NCBI RefSeq assembly: GCF_024693525.1
Contig: NZ_JAILKR010000064.1
Location: 1-16,031 of the forward strand
Length of the DNA stretch: 16,031 nucleotides
Direction of reading: 5' to 3'
Source: Selenomonas sp.
GTDB taxonomy: Bacteria > Bacillota_C > Negativicutes > Selenomonadales > Selenomonadaceae
The notes under the pieces were generated by a model. It was not told the origin of the DNA. It saw only the letters and a list, made by a program, of their open reading frames with translations, and ran no database searches. Made by a program: the position numbers and the translations under genes. Below are positions 1 to 6,545 of the stretch, one piece after another. Position 1 is the stretch's first letter. Each line of letters begins with the position of its first letter.

Positions 1-154
1 AGCGAAGCGCGTTTTGCAACTTTTTCGATGCTTAATTAAAGATAAAAATTTCGTTTAGAAAAACATCTCCCGCGTAGTGTTGGCACTGCCCCTAGCGGCG
101 GCGAAGAGCTGCTTCGAATGAGATTCGTGTAACCTACAAACTGTAATTTCATAG
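1..154 (-). repeat. Left copy of an inverted ~154-bp noncoding element
   Basis: This noncoding stretch is homologous to the reverse complement of 15878-16031. Reading the minus strand (outward), the shared blocks are: 149-133 (16 of 17 bases identical to the right copy), 88-76 (11 of 13), 52-31 (GAAATTTTT...TTTAATTAAG), and 14-8 (AAACGCG). Distances between the last three blocks are equal in both copies (36 and 38 nt). The segment between the first and second blocks is variable and holds small hairpins (CGAAG-N5-CTTCG at 102-116; CGAAT-N3-ATTCG at 115-127). Outward of the AT-rich third block, TTGCAA (19-14) could be a -35 hexamer. No ORF is supported. The function is unknown; a leader or promoter region of a repeated operon or a structured RNA are both possible. 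Confidence 0.6.
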
Positions 155-170
155 CCCCTTCTTTACGCTT

Positions 171-1646
171 TTATTTATGTTGCAGAATAAGCGCACTCCC
201 CACATAGCGCTCACTGCCATCGGACGGCGAATTCTGTACCACACCACCGACGACCAGTGCGCTGGAACCACCGCCATCCAAATTGATGGCATCACGAGCC
301 CCCATCTTCACCAACAGCTTCGCCCAATCCGTCAGGGTAAGCCCGTGACTGCTGGCCTGACGGCCGTCCACCACACCAAAGAGGTAGTTGCCATTCTTGA
401 GCACAGCTACGGCACTGCGAGGCGCGCAGCCATAGCGGATATCCCCGGGGAACTCCTCCTCGCCGGCGGTCACATTGACCTGTCCATTGGCCACTAGCCG
501 CGGGCCGGCCCCCATGATTTGAGCAGCCTGATTCCATTTAGTCCCCAAATCCTCTTTGACAACGGCCCGATCCCCGACCTGGGCTCCTTCAAAGGCATCC
601 GCCGCCGTTCCATGAACCGAAATCACATAGCCATCCTTCGGGATGACGGAATTTCCCGTCTGAATATGCGTGATGCGACCATTCTGCACCGTGTATTCCT
701 TGCCATACTCATTGGTCCGGGTACGGCTGCCATACCACTTGTTGTAGACAATGAGATTATTGGCCCCGCGCTCGGCATCCACGCCGGATACCGGCTGGGT
801 CACATCCCCCAGCGTCACCATACCACTGTAGGATACCTTGCCGAAAAAGGGCGTGCCATTGGGCAGGATGCCGATGGCAGACCGATCAAAATACGTAGTC
901 CCCGCCACGACGCCGTCCACTTTGACCACGCCAATCATATCCCCGTTGCCGGCAAAATAAGTGGCATTTACTGCAGCTACTGCATCCGTCATATCGGACA
1001 TACCGCTGGTGCGCTGCAGACCCGGAACCTTTCCCTTGGCCAGCACCGGTTTAATCGTATAAAGGTCCTTATCCGCCTCCACGAAATAGGCCGTCACCTT
1101 GCCGGCATCATCCCAATAAACATACTGCCGTTTGGCGATTCCCGGTGCAGCCATCTCCGTATAGAGGCCATCGAATTTCAGCGGCAGGATATTGCCACTG
1201 CCACTGCTGGCCGGTTTCCTCTGCTCCCTGTTGCTTGGCGCTGTCGGCTTCTTAGGCGCATTTTTCGGCAGAAAATCCACATAAACTCTGGCCGGATTAT
1301 CGAGTTTGCCGACCTTATAGACCAATCCGTCCTTAAAACGCACCTTGACCAATACGTGACCGTTGAGGGTCGTGTATTTCACCGATTCAATGCGGCTGCT
1401 GTGAAAAGGCTTTTTCACGAAATTCTTTTCCGCAGCATCATGGAAATCAAACGTGATTTCACGGCCATCTTCTGAGGCTTTCACCGTGTAGTTCGGCATG
1501 GTTGACCAGTCGAACACCACGCGGTCATGTTCTTCGCCGCTGTGATAGCGCACCGATGTCAAATCCGCCGCCGAAGCCATAGTCACCGCCTGCAGGGAAA
1601 AGACCGCTGTCAGCAGTGCCGTTGAAATCTTTCGTTTTAGTTCCAT
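171..1646 (-). CDS. Secreted AMIN-like plus phosphodiester glycosidase (NAGPA/DUF2233) protein
   Basis: The predicted protein has 491 residues. Residues 1-26 form a Sec signal peptide (KRK then a hydrophobic core, ending ASA). Residues 27-126 are beta-rich and resemble an AMIN domain, a module that binds cell-wall polymer. A Pro/Lys/Ser linker (127-150) follows. Residues ~155-488 match the phosphodiester glycosidase family related to human NAGPA (uncovering enzyme) and to the so-called exopolysaccharide-biosynthesis YigE-like proteins: VNATYF (226-231), GAGPRLV (379-385), Arg410, DGR (427-429), NLDGGGSS (455-462). The family cleaves sugar phosphodiesters; the substrate here is unknown. The start was set at 1646 because GGGAGG (1657-1662) sits 10 nt upstream. 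An in-frame start 11 codons earlier would run through the flgJ terminator hairpin. Likely periplasmic, acting on wall or surface glycan. It is the last gene of this strand block but is separated from flgJ by a terminator-like hairpin. Confidence 0.85.
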   Translation of the reverse strand: MELKRKISTALLTAVFSLQAVTMASAADLTSVRYHSGEEHDRVVFDWSTMPNYTVKASEDGREITFDFHDAAEKNFVKKPFHSSRIESVKYTTLNGHVLVKVRFKDGLVYKVGKLDNPARVYVDFLPKNAPKKPTAPSNREQRKPASSGSGNILPLKFDGLYTEMAAPGIAKRQYVYWDDAGKVTAYFVEADKDLYTIKPVLAKGKVPGLQRTSGMSDMTDAVAAVNATYFAGNGDMIGVVKVDGVVAGTTYFDRSAIGILPNGTPFFGKVSYSGMVTLGDVTQPVSGVDAERGANNLIVYNKWYGSRTRTNEYGKEYTVQNGRITHIQTGNSVIPKDGYVISVHGTAADAFEGAQVGDRAVVKEDLGTKWNQAAQIMGAGPRLVANGQVNVTAGEEEFPGDIRYGCAPRSAVAVLKNGNYLFGVVDGRQASSHGLTLTDWAKLLVKMGARDAINLDGGGSSALVVGGVVQNSPSDGSERYVGSALILQHK

Positions 1647-1662
1647 AATGAATAAACCTCCC

Positions 1663-1692
1663 AAAAAAGCCTTCCTCAAAGAGGAAGGCTTT
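1663..1692 (-). terminator. Intrinsic terminator after flgJ
   Basis: On the minus strand a perfect 12-bp stem, AAAGCCTTCCTC / GAGGAAGGCTTT (1681-1692 with 1666-1677), encloses a 3-nt loop. It is followed by T residues (six in a row, partly in the stem, 1668-1663). It lies 8 nt after the flgJ stop and directly before the ribosome site of the next gene. It could therefore end the flagellar transcript or attenuate the downstream glycosidase gene. The plus strand also forms the stem, but no plus-strand gene is present here. Confidence 0.8.
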
Positions 1693-1700
1693 GTCCGTTT

Positions 1701-2186
1701 TTACTTACGATGTACCTGCGCCGCAGCTTCCTGGGCTTTTAACATCCCCTGCTGACGTGCCTGCTCCTGCAGTTTAATCTGCGGGGACAGCTGACGATAC
1801 ATCATATCCGCCAGCCCTACGCCGCCGGACTCTGCTACCGTCTTCATCAGTTCATTATCGCGCATATCCTTGAAAATATTCTGGGCATTGGATTCGCCAA
1901 ACAAAGCGTCTTTAGGAACCGTGGCCCGCATCTGCTTGTACATCATCGACAGGAACATCCCCTCAAAGCCCTTGCAGGCGTCCTTCAGTGCCTTATCCTG
2001 TTTCGAGGTAGCCGCCTCATTGACTACATGATTGGCCGAAGTGGCACCAGCAGCCTTCTCTTTGAGGTCCTTAAGCATGGATGCGAACTGGGACGATTCT
2101 GCCGCAGCCTGCGCGGAATTATAAGTAGTATTCGGCGTAAGGGACTGATTCGTAAGTCCCATGGCCGATAAAGGAGCAATCTGCAT
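1701..2186 (-). CDS. flgJ: FlgJ-type rod-binding protein, single domain
   Basis: The product is a 161-residue protein matching the N-terminal rod-capping domain of FlgJ. The conserved core is KACKGFEGMFLSMMYKQMR followed by FGESNAQNIFKDM and SGGVGLADMMYRQL. The muramidase domain found at the C terminus of enterobacterial FlgJ is absent; the protein ends soon after the rod domain, as in many Firmicutes and alphaproteobacteria. It should assist assembly of the periplasmic rod, with peptidoglycan cutting done by another enzyme. Start choice: GGGAGG (2193-2198) abuts an ATG at 2192, so the second ATG at 2186, 6 nt away, is preferred. The longer frame running into flgI has no ribosome site. The gene begins 16 nt after the flgI stop and is the last of the flgF-flgJ run. 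Confidence 0.9.
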   Translation of the reverse strand: MQIAPLSAMGLTNQSLTPNTTYNSAQAAAESSQFASMLKDLKEKAAGATSANHVVNEAATSKQDKALKDACKGFEGMFLSMMYKQMRATVPKDALFGESNAQNIFKDMRDNELMKTVAESGGVGLADMMYRQLSPQIKLQEQARQQGMLKAQEAAAQVHRK

Positions 2187-2202
2187 ATGCATCCTCCCAT
2201 TC

Positions 2203-3315
2203 TTACATAATCTGCAGTTCAGCATGCAAGGCACCAGATGCCTTGATGGCCTGCAGGATGGAAATCGTATCGCGGGGCGTCGCACCAACGGCGTTGAGGG
2301 CACCGACGATATCGCTGACATTAGCCGTAGCCGGCAGCACGATGGTGCTGGCCTTATCCTCCTTCACCTGTACATCCGTATTGCGCGTGACAATGGTCGT
2401 ACCATAGCTGAAGGGATCCGGCTGATTGGCATTCTTGTTCTTCTGCACTTTGATGGACAAACCGCCCTGGGTGATTGCGACCTCGTCCACCGAGACATCA
2501 CCACCCATGACGATGGTGCCCGTGCGCTCGTTGACCACAATCTTGGCCGAATTATCCGGCATGACCGCCAGTTCCTCGATATTCGCGATAAAGGCCACTA
2601 CATTGTTGCGGTAGTAAGCCGGTACGCTGATATCGATTCGGCCAGGGTTGGCTGCTTTAGCCACACTGCCAAACTGGGAATTGATGGCCTGAGCCACCCG
2701 GGTTGCCGTGGTGAAATCCGGCTGCGCAAGGGACAGGGAAATGTTGCCGTCCGCTCCGATATCGGCTTCAACACTGCGCTCCACAATGGCACCATTAGGA
2801 GTCGTACCCACCGTGGGGAAATTCTTCGTGGCCGTGTTGCTGCCACGCCCAGCCATAAAGCCACCCGTGGAGACAGCCCCCTGCGCTACCGCATAGACGT
2901 TGCCATTGCCAGCCCGCAGCGGCGTCTGTAAAAGGGTACCGCCCTGAATGCTCTTGGCATCACCAATGGAAGATACCGTTACATCGATGTTGTCGCCCTC
3001 GCGAACAAAGGGCGGCAGCGTAGCCGTTACCACAACGGCGGCTACGTTTTTCGCCTTAAGCGTCGACTGGTTAATGGATACGCCGAAGCTTTTGAGCATG
3101 TTGACGATGGACTGAATCGTCTCCGTTGACTTGTTTCCGTCACCGGTGCCATCAAGGCCCACCACCAGGCCATAGCCCATAAGCTGATTGGCGCGCACCC
3201 CCTGTACCTTGGAGATATCCTTGATGCGCGTGACAGCACTGTCTGCCGAAGCTGTCCCCGGCATAAGACCGATGGCAAAAACACCGGCCATAAGTAATGC
3301 GAGTATTTTCTTCAT
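2203..3315 (-). CDS. flgI: Flagellar P-ring protein FlgI
   Basis: The 370-residue product has the normal FlgI length. A signal peptide (MKK, hydrophobic core, GTASA cleavage near residue 24) directs it to the periplasm. Family signatures include RIKDISKVQGVRANQLMGYG, LVVGLDGTGDG, TLPPFVREGDNIDV and GGTLLQTPL near the middle, and GATPRDTISILQAIKASGALHAE split across the C terminus. FlgI forms the P ring around the rod in the peptidoglycan layer and is expected only where an outer-membrane bushing exists. The ribosome site GGAGG lies 5 nt from the ATG. The gene starts 15 nt after flgH and precedes flgJ, so the ring proteins are made from one message. No defects were seen. Confidence 0.96.
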   Translation of the reverse strand: MKKILALLMAGVFAIGLMPGTASADSAVTRIKDISKVQGVRANQLMGYGLVVGLDGTGDGNKSTETIQSIVNMLKSFGVSINQSTLKAKNVAAVVVTATLPPFVREGDNIDVTVSSIGDAKSIQGGTLLQTPLRAGNGNVYAVAQGAVSTGGFMAGRGSNTATKNFPTVGTTPNGAIVERSVEADIGADGNISLSLAQPDFTTATRVAQAINSQFGSVAKAANPGRIDISVPAYYRNNVVAFIANIEELAVMPDNSAKIVVNERTGTIVMGGDVSVDEVAITQGGLSIKVQKNKNANQPDPFSYGTTIVTRNTDVQVKEDKASTIVLPATANVSDIVGALNAVGATPRDTISILQAIKASGALHAELQIM

Positions 3316-3330
3316 AATATCCTCCGCTCC

Positions 3331-3939
3331 TTAGAACAGGAAGTTAAAGACCTGAGTCAGAATGCCCTGGCGCTGCTTCGAGTTAAGAGGGCCCTTGCCA
3401 TCGAATTTGACCGTAGCATCGGCGATTTTCGTCGACATAATGGTGTTATTAGCCGAGACATCATCCTGACGACAGACACCGCGGAAGGTTATCTTGTGTT
3501 CGTTGCGGTTCTGCCAGATGGACTGGGTGCCCTCAACCGTCATATTGCCATTGGGCTGCACATCCACAACCGTTACCGTTACGTTACCACTCGTGGTGTT
3601 CTTCGACGTTGCCGAACCGTTGGCCTTAAAGGAATCCGAACCGCTGGCCGAAGCCGCCTTCAAGAAGTCAAAAATACCGACGCCAGCCGACAGGGAAACA
3701 TTGCCGCTCTTGCTGTTTGAGCTGCCCTTCGTCGCCGACAGGCTTGTGGACTCATTGATGACAATAGTCAGGATATCCCCGACTTGACGGGCCTTACGGT
3801 CCGCAAACACATTATAGCTGGAACCATTATCCGACCAAAGCGACTGGGCAGAAGCTGCCGGCACCGCGAAGGCCGACACGGTAAAAGCCATTGCCAAAGC
3901 CGCTGACAATTTCTTATAGTGTTTGACTTTATTCCTCAT
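3331..3939 (-). CDS. flgH: Flagellar L-ring protein FlgH, apparently without lipobox
   Basis: The predicted 202-residue protein matches FlgH: SLWSDNG near the mature N terminus, FADRKARQVGDILTIVI, the Ser-rich central part, and a C terminus NTIMSTKIADATVKF...GKGPLNSKQRQGILTQVFNFLF (positions ~155-202). It forms the L ring in the outer membrane. Residues 1-31 are a signal peptide with an Ala-x-Ala type end (AASA). Classical FlgH is a lipoprotein with a Cys after the signal peptide. No Cys is present there; the only Cys is in the GVCRQDD stretch. The start at 3939 (ATG) is preceded by AGGTG 5 nt away. A TTG at 3957 overlapping the flgA stop is an alternative without a good ribosome site. It lies 14 nt after flgA. 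Confidence 0.93.
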   Translation of the reverse strand: MRNKVKHYKKLSAALAMAFTVSAFAVPAASAQSLWSDNGSSYNVFADRKARQVGDILTIVINESTSLSATKGSSNSKSGNVSLSAGVGIFDFLKAASASGSDSFKANGSATSKNTTSGNVTVTVVDVQPNGNMTVEGTQSIWQNRNEHKITFRGVCRQDDVSANNTIMSTKIADATVKFDGKGPLNSKQRQGILTQVFNFLF

Positions 3940-3953
3940 TGGTACACCTGCTT

Positions 3954-4709
3954 TCAACTTATGATTTCAACCGTCTTCGCATCGATTACTCTGCCGCGGA
4001 GGACCTTGCCTGAGCGCACATTGCGCACCCTTACCTCACCGCCTACGCGGCCCCGTTGCATTGCCACTCCATCGGTCTTTACCTCGACCCCATGGTAGTT
4101 GGCAACAATCGTCAGCGGGGCTCCGACGTTAAACACAATCGGATTCTGCAGCATAGCTGACTCCACCGCACTGCCTGCGCGGATAACCCTGGCGGGAACA
4201 CGCCCGGCCAAATCATCCATCTTGGTGAGATATCGTCCATTTCCGCTCTCTACCCGACGCTCTTCCAGCCGCACATCTGTGGGCTGGATTGTTTTTTCGA
4301 GCAGTAAATCGTGCTCGGCAACGAGGATTTTATCATAGACTGCCACCTCATAATAGCAGACAGTCCTTCGGTAGAATTTACCATTGACAAAGACCCGGAT
4401 ATGAACCGGCACATTGCCGCTGTATTTCACCGCCTGGGGCAATTCCACCTCACAGATAATCGGCCCTGGCGGCAGTTTCATGGGCTGCGCTGCCCGGATG
4501 AGCAGCAGCTCATGGCGCCGTGTCTCCCCCATCTCCTGGAGCTTAGCTTCCACCTTCTGGCTGGCCAGTTCAACGAACCGCTCCGTGGAAATGTTTTGGG
4601 GATAAGCCGAAGCCGCCAAAGCTCTAGGAGCAGCCGGCATAAAGAGACAGAAGAAGCCACTCCATAAAAAACACAGAATGGCTAAAGAAATCTTCTTCAA
4701 TTCAATCAA
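3954..4709 (-). CDS. flgA: Flagella basal-body P-ring formation protein FlgA
   Basis: The 251-residue product has an N-terminal hydrophobic signal segment (residues ~5-33, ending ALAAS) and a C-terminal SAF-like domain with LLLEKTIQPTDVRLEERRV, LAGRVPARVIRAGSAV and GVAMQRGRVGGEVRVRNVRSGK. This is the FlgA layout; FlgA is the periplasmic chaperone for P-ring assembly. It sits directly before flgH and flgI, which supports the call. The likely start is TTG at 4709, overlapping the flgG stop by 4 nt (TTGA). A second TTG at 4700 is an alternative. No strong ribosome site stands before either, so translation probably depends on coupling to flgG. The signal peptide leaves little room for a start further downstream. 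Confidence 0.9.
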   Translation of the reverse strand: MIELKKISLAILCFLWSGFFCLFMPAAPRALAASAYPQNISTERFVELASQKVEAKLQEMGETRRHELLLIRAAQPMKLPPGPIICEVELPQAVKYSGNVPVHIRVFVNGKFYRRTVCYYEVAVYDKILVAEHDLLLEKTIQPTDVRLEERRVESGNGRYLTKMDDLAGRVPARVIRAGSAVESAMLQNPIVFNVGAPLTIVANYHGVEVKTDGVAMQRGRVGGEVRVRNVRSGKVLRGRVIDAKTVEIIS

Positions 4710-5497
4710 CGCTTGAGGCCGTTGGCAATCTCCAACATGGAGTCGGATGTGGTGACTGCCTTCGAATTGGACTCATAAGCACGCTGAGAAATAATCATGT
4801 TGACCATTTCCTCAACAATCTGAACGTTGCTCATTTCAAGGGTTCCCTGGGTAAGGGTACCAGCACCCTCTTCCCCCGGATTGCTCTCAATAGCCTCACC
4901 GGAAGCCTCAGAGACGACAAAGAGGTTCTTGCCGATAGCGGTAAGGCCTGCCGGGTTGACGAAACGAGCCAGCGTAATCTGACCGACATTCTGCTGAGCA
5001 CCGCCAGCCGGCGTACAAGAAACCTGACCATCACCAGCGATGACGATGGAATCGCTCGGAGCGTTCTGGTCGATGGTGATATCATCGGCCAGCGGATAAC
5101 CGTCCGTCGTTACCATACGACGCTGGGAGTCCAGTTTGAACGAACCATCGCGGGTATAGCCAATGGTGCCGTCCGGCAGCGTAACGCGGAAAAAGCCCTC
5201 ACCCTGGATACCGATATCCGTCGGGTTGTCCGTCGTCTGCAGCGAGCCCTGCGTGAAAACGCGGTTCGTAGCAGCTACCCGGGTACCCAGACCAATCTGC
5301 ATGCCCGTCGGATACTGCGAATCAGCACCGCTCTGGGCGCCGGCATCGCGAATCGTCTGATAGACCAAGTCCTGGAATTCCGCACGGACCTTCTTGCCAC
5401 CATAGGTGTTGACATTCGCAATGTTATTGGAAATAACATCCATATTCGTCTGCTGGCCCTTCATGCCGGAAGCTGCGGACCAAAGTGCTCTCATCAT
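4706..5497 (-). CDS. flgG: Flagellar distal rod protein FlgG
   Basis: The 263-residue product matches FlgG in length and signatures: an N-terminal rod motif MRALWSAASGMKGQQTNMD with VISNNIANVNTYGGKK, the EFQDLVYQTI rod-specific stretch, GSLQTTDNPTDIGIQGEGFF, YTRDGSF, and the C-terminal LEMSNVQIVEEMVNMI...QRAYESNSKAV. It forms the distal rod and is exported through the flagellar type III apparatus, so no signal peptide is expected or seen. Two ATGs lie in tandem (5497 and 5494). GGGAGGA (5507-5513) is 9 nt from the first. The gene is 124 nt after flgF, with a sigma-28-like promoter in the gap, and is coupled to flgA at its end. It is the counterpart of Bacillus FlhP. Confidence 0.95.
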   Translation of the reverse strand: MMRALWSAASGMKGQQTNMDVISNNIANVNTYGGKKVRAEFQDLVYQTIRDAGAQSGADSQYPTGMQIGLGTRVAATNRVFTQGSLQTTDNPTDIGIQGEGFFRVTLPDGTIGYTRDGSFKLDSQRRMVTTDGYPLADDITIDQNAPSDSIVIAGDGQVSCTPAGGAQQNVGQITLARFVNPAGLTAIGKNLFVVSEASGEAIESNPGEEGAGTLTQGTLEMSNVQIVEEMVNMIISQRAYESNSKAVTTSDSMLEIANGLKR

Positions 5498-5568
5498 AGT
5501 TAGGATTCCTCCCTCATTCCCAATTTAAATCGATAGGTATAGCGGCATTTCTTCTCATCTATTAAATA

Positions 5569-5595
5569 GTATCGGTGAAAACCGCCTTGTGCTTA
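5569..5595 (-). promoter_or_regulatory. Candidate sigma-28 (FliA/SigD) promoter for flgG
   Basis: On the minus strand TAAG (5595-5592), 15 nt, then ACCGATAC (5576-5569) compares with the flagellar sigma consensus TAAA-N15-GCCGATAA: 3 of 4 and 6 of 8 bases with exact spacing. Transcription would begin near 5561, giving a ~64-nt leader before flgG. It lies in the only sizeable gap between the rod genes (5498-5621). The call is from sequence inspection only. Confidence 0.5.
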
Positions 5596-5621
5596 AATTA
5601 AAAATCAATCAAACCGTTATC

Positions 5622-6422
5622 TTAGACACGGCCCACTTCATTGACCGATTTATCCAAAAGCGTATCCTGCGTCGTTACCGCCTTCGAGCCAGCCTCGTAA
5701 ATGCGATAATTATTGATGAGATTCACCATCTCCGAAACGACATTCGTATTGGAATTCTCCAGCATCCCCTGGAAAATCTCACCGCCCGCAGCCTGGGGCT
5801 GAGCACCCTCCTGCGGATAATAGAGACTATCCCCTTGTTTGAGGACCGCCCGGCGGTCACCGCCGAACTGCACGAACTGAAGCTGGGCAATCTGCTCATT
5901 GCCCGCATAAATCTCGCCTTTAGCCCCCACCGTGATACTCGTCGCATCGGCCGGAATCACGATCGGCTGATTCTGCGTATCCAAAACCGCCTGACCATTC
6001 ACCGTCTGAATCTGACCAGTTGCCGATTTATAGAAATTGCCATCACGGGTATAGCGAACCCCCTGCGGCGTCTGGATTGCGAAATAACCGTCACCAGAAA
6101 TCGCCAAATCCAGCGGATTGCCCGTAGTCTGGAATCCCCCCTGGCTATGGTCAGTTGCGATTTCATTGACATACGAACCCAAACCCAGCGTACCAACCGT
6201 TGGCGCACTGCCACCAATACTGAATCCCTTGAAGGACGTAACATCATTGTAATCCTTGCCATCGTTGATGCGTTTTAGCAGCATCGGGGCAAACTCTGCA
6301 CTGATGGTCTCATCCCGTTTGAATCCCGTGGTATTGGCATTTGCCAAGTTATTGGCAATCGTATCCGTGCGCTTGGTTTCGGTAATCATACCTGCGCCTG
6401 CCGTATAAAGCCCACGCCACAT
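5622..6422 (-). CDS. flgF: Flagellar rod/hook-basal body protein FlgF (FlhO-like)
   Basis: The 266-residue product is a flagellar rod/hook-family protein: MWRGLYTAGAGMITETKRTD and IANNLANANTTGFKRDE at the N terminus, GGFQTTGNPLDLAISGDGYF and RYTRDGNF in the middle, and GMLENSNTNVVSEMVNLINNYRIYEAGSKAV at the C terminus. Its place immediately before flgG and after an mbl-type gene matches Bacillus flhO. It is the proximal-rod FlgF class rather than a hook protein, judged by length. The ATG at 6422 has AAGGGAG (6432-6438) about 9 nt upstream. A 12-codon reading frame ending inside that ribosome site, and containing a hairpin, lies just before it. Confidence 0.9.
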   Translation of the reverse strand: MWRGLYTAGAGMITETKRTDTIANNLANANTTGFKRDETISAEFAPMLLKRINDGKDYNDVTSFKGFSIGGSAPTVGTLGLGSYVNEIATDHSQGGFQTTGNPLDLAISGDGYFAIQTPQGVRYTRDGNFYKSATGQIQTVNGQAVLDTQNQPIVIPADATSITVGAKGEIYAGNEQIAQLQFVQFGGDRRAVLKQGDSLYYPQEGAQPQAAGGEIFQGMLENSNTNVVSEMVNLINNYRIYEAGSKAVTTQDTLLDKSVNEVGRV

Positions 6423-6436
6423 TGCTCTTCACTCCC

Positions 6437-6475
6437 TTATTCAAGCCATCCTGCTGGATGGCCCTCCATCTCCAT
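6437..6475 (-). CDS. Possible 12-codon leader peptide before flgF
   Basis: On the minus strand an ATG at 6475 is preceded by AAGGA at 5 nt spacing and opens a 12-codon frame (MEMEGHPAGWLE) stopping at 6437. The stop overlaps the AAGGGAG ribosome site of flgF. A perfect 7-bp hairpin, GCCATCC-AGCA-GGATGGC (6462-6445), lies inside the frame. A ribosome finishing this frame would open the hairpin and release near the flgF start, so a coupling role is possible. The frame is too short for sequence composition to prove coding. Confidence 0.3.
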   Translation of the reverse strand: MEMEGHPAGWLE

Positions 6476-6502
6476 AATAATCCTTACTTCTTTTATTCGC
6501 GA

Positions 6503-6536
6503 AATCAGGCGAAACTCCTTGTAGTTCCGCCTGATT
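6503..6536 (-). other. Long hairpin between mbl and flgF
   Basis: A 14-bp inverted repeat (6503-6516 with 6523-6536, 6-nt loop) starts 10 nt after the mbl stop. The one imperfect position is a G-U pair on the minus-strand RNA but an A-C mismatch on the plus strand. This suggests the structure acts in the mbl-flgF transcript. There is no U tract after it, so it is not a typical intrinsic terminator. A processing or mRNA-stability element that lowers flagellar expression relative to mbl would fit. Confidence 0.55.
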
Positions 6537-6545
6537 CCTCAAAAA

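Noticed and set aside
76..88. GTTGGCACTG-like stretch resembling a T-box sequence
   Set aside because: It does not match the GGTGG-ACCGCG antiterminator consensus and no specifier structure is seen.
519..1475. Long plus-strand frame opposite the glycosidase gene
   Set aside because: No family signature; the minus-strand frame has a signal peptide, domain motifs and a good ribosome site.
2161..2931. Plus-strand frame opposite flgI and flgJ
   Set aside because: Composition artefact of the antisense strand; flgI is unambiguous.
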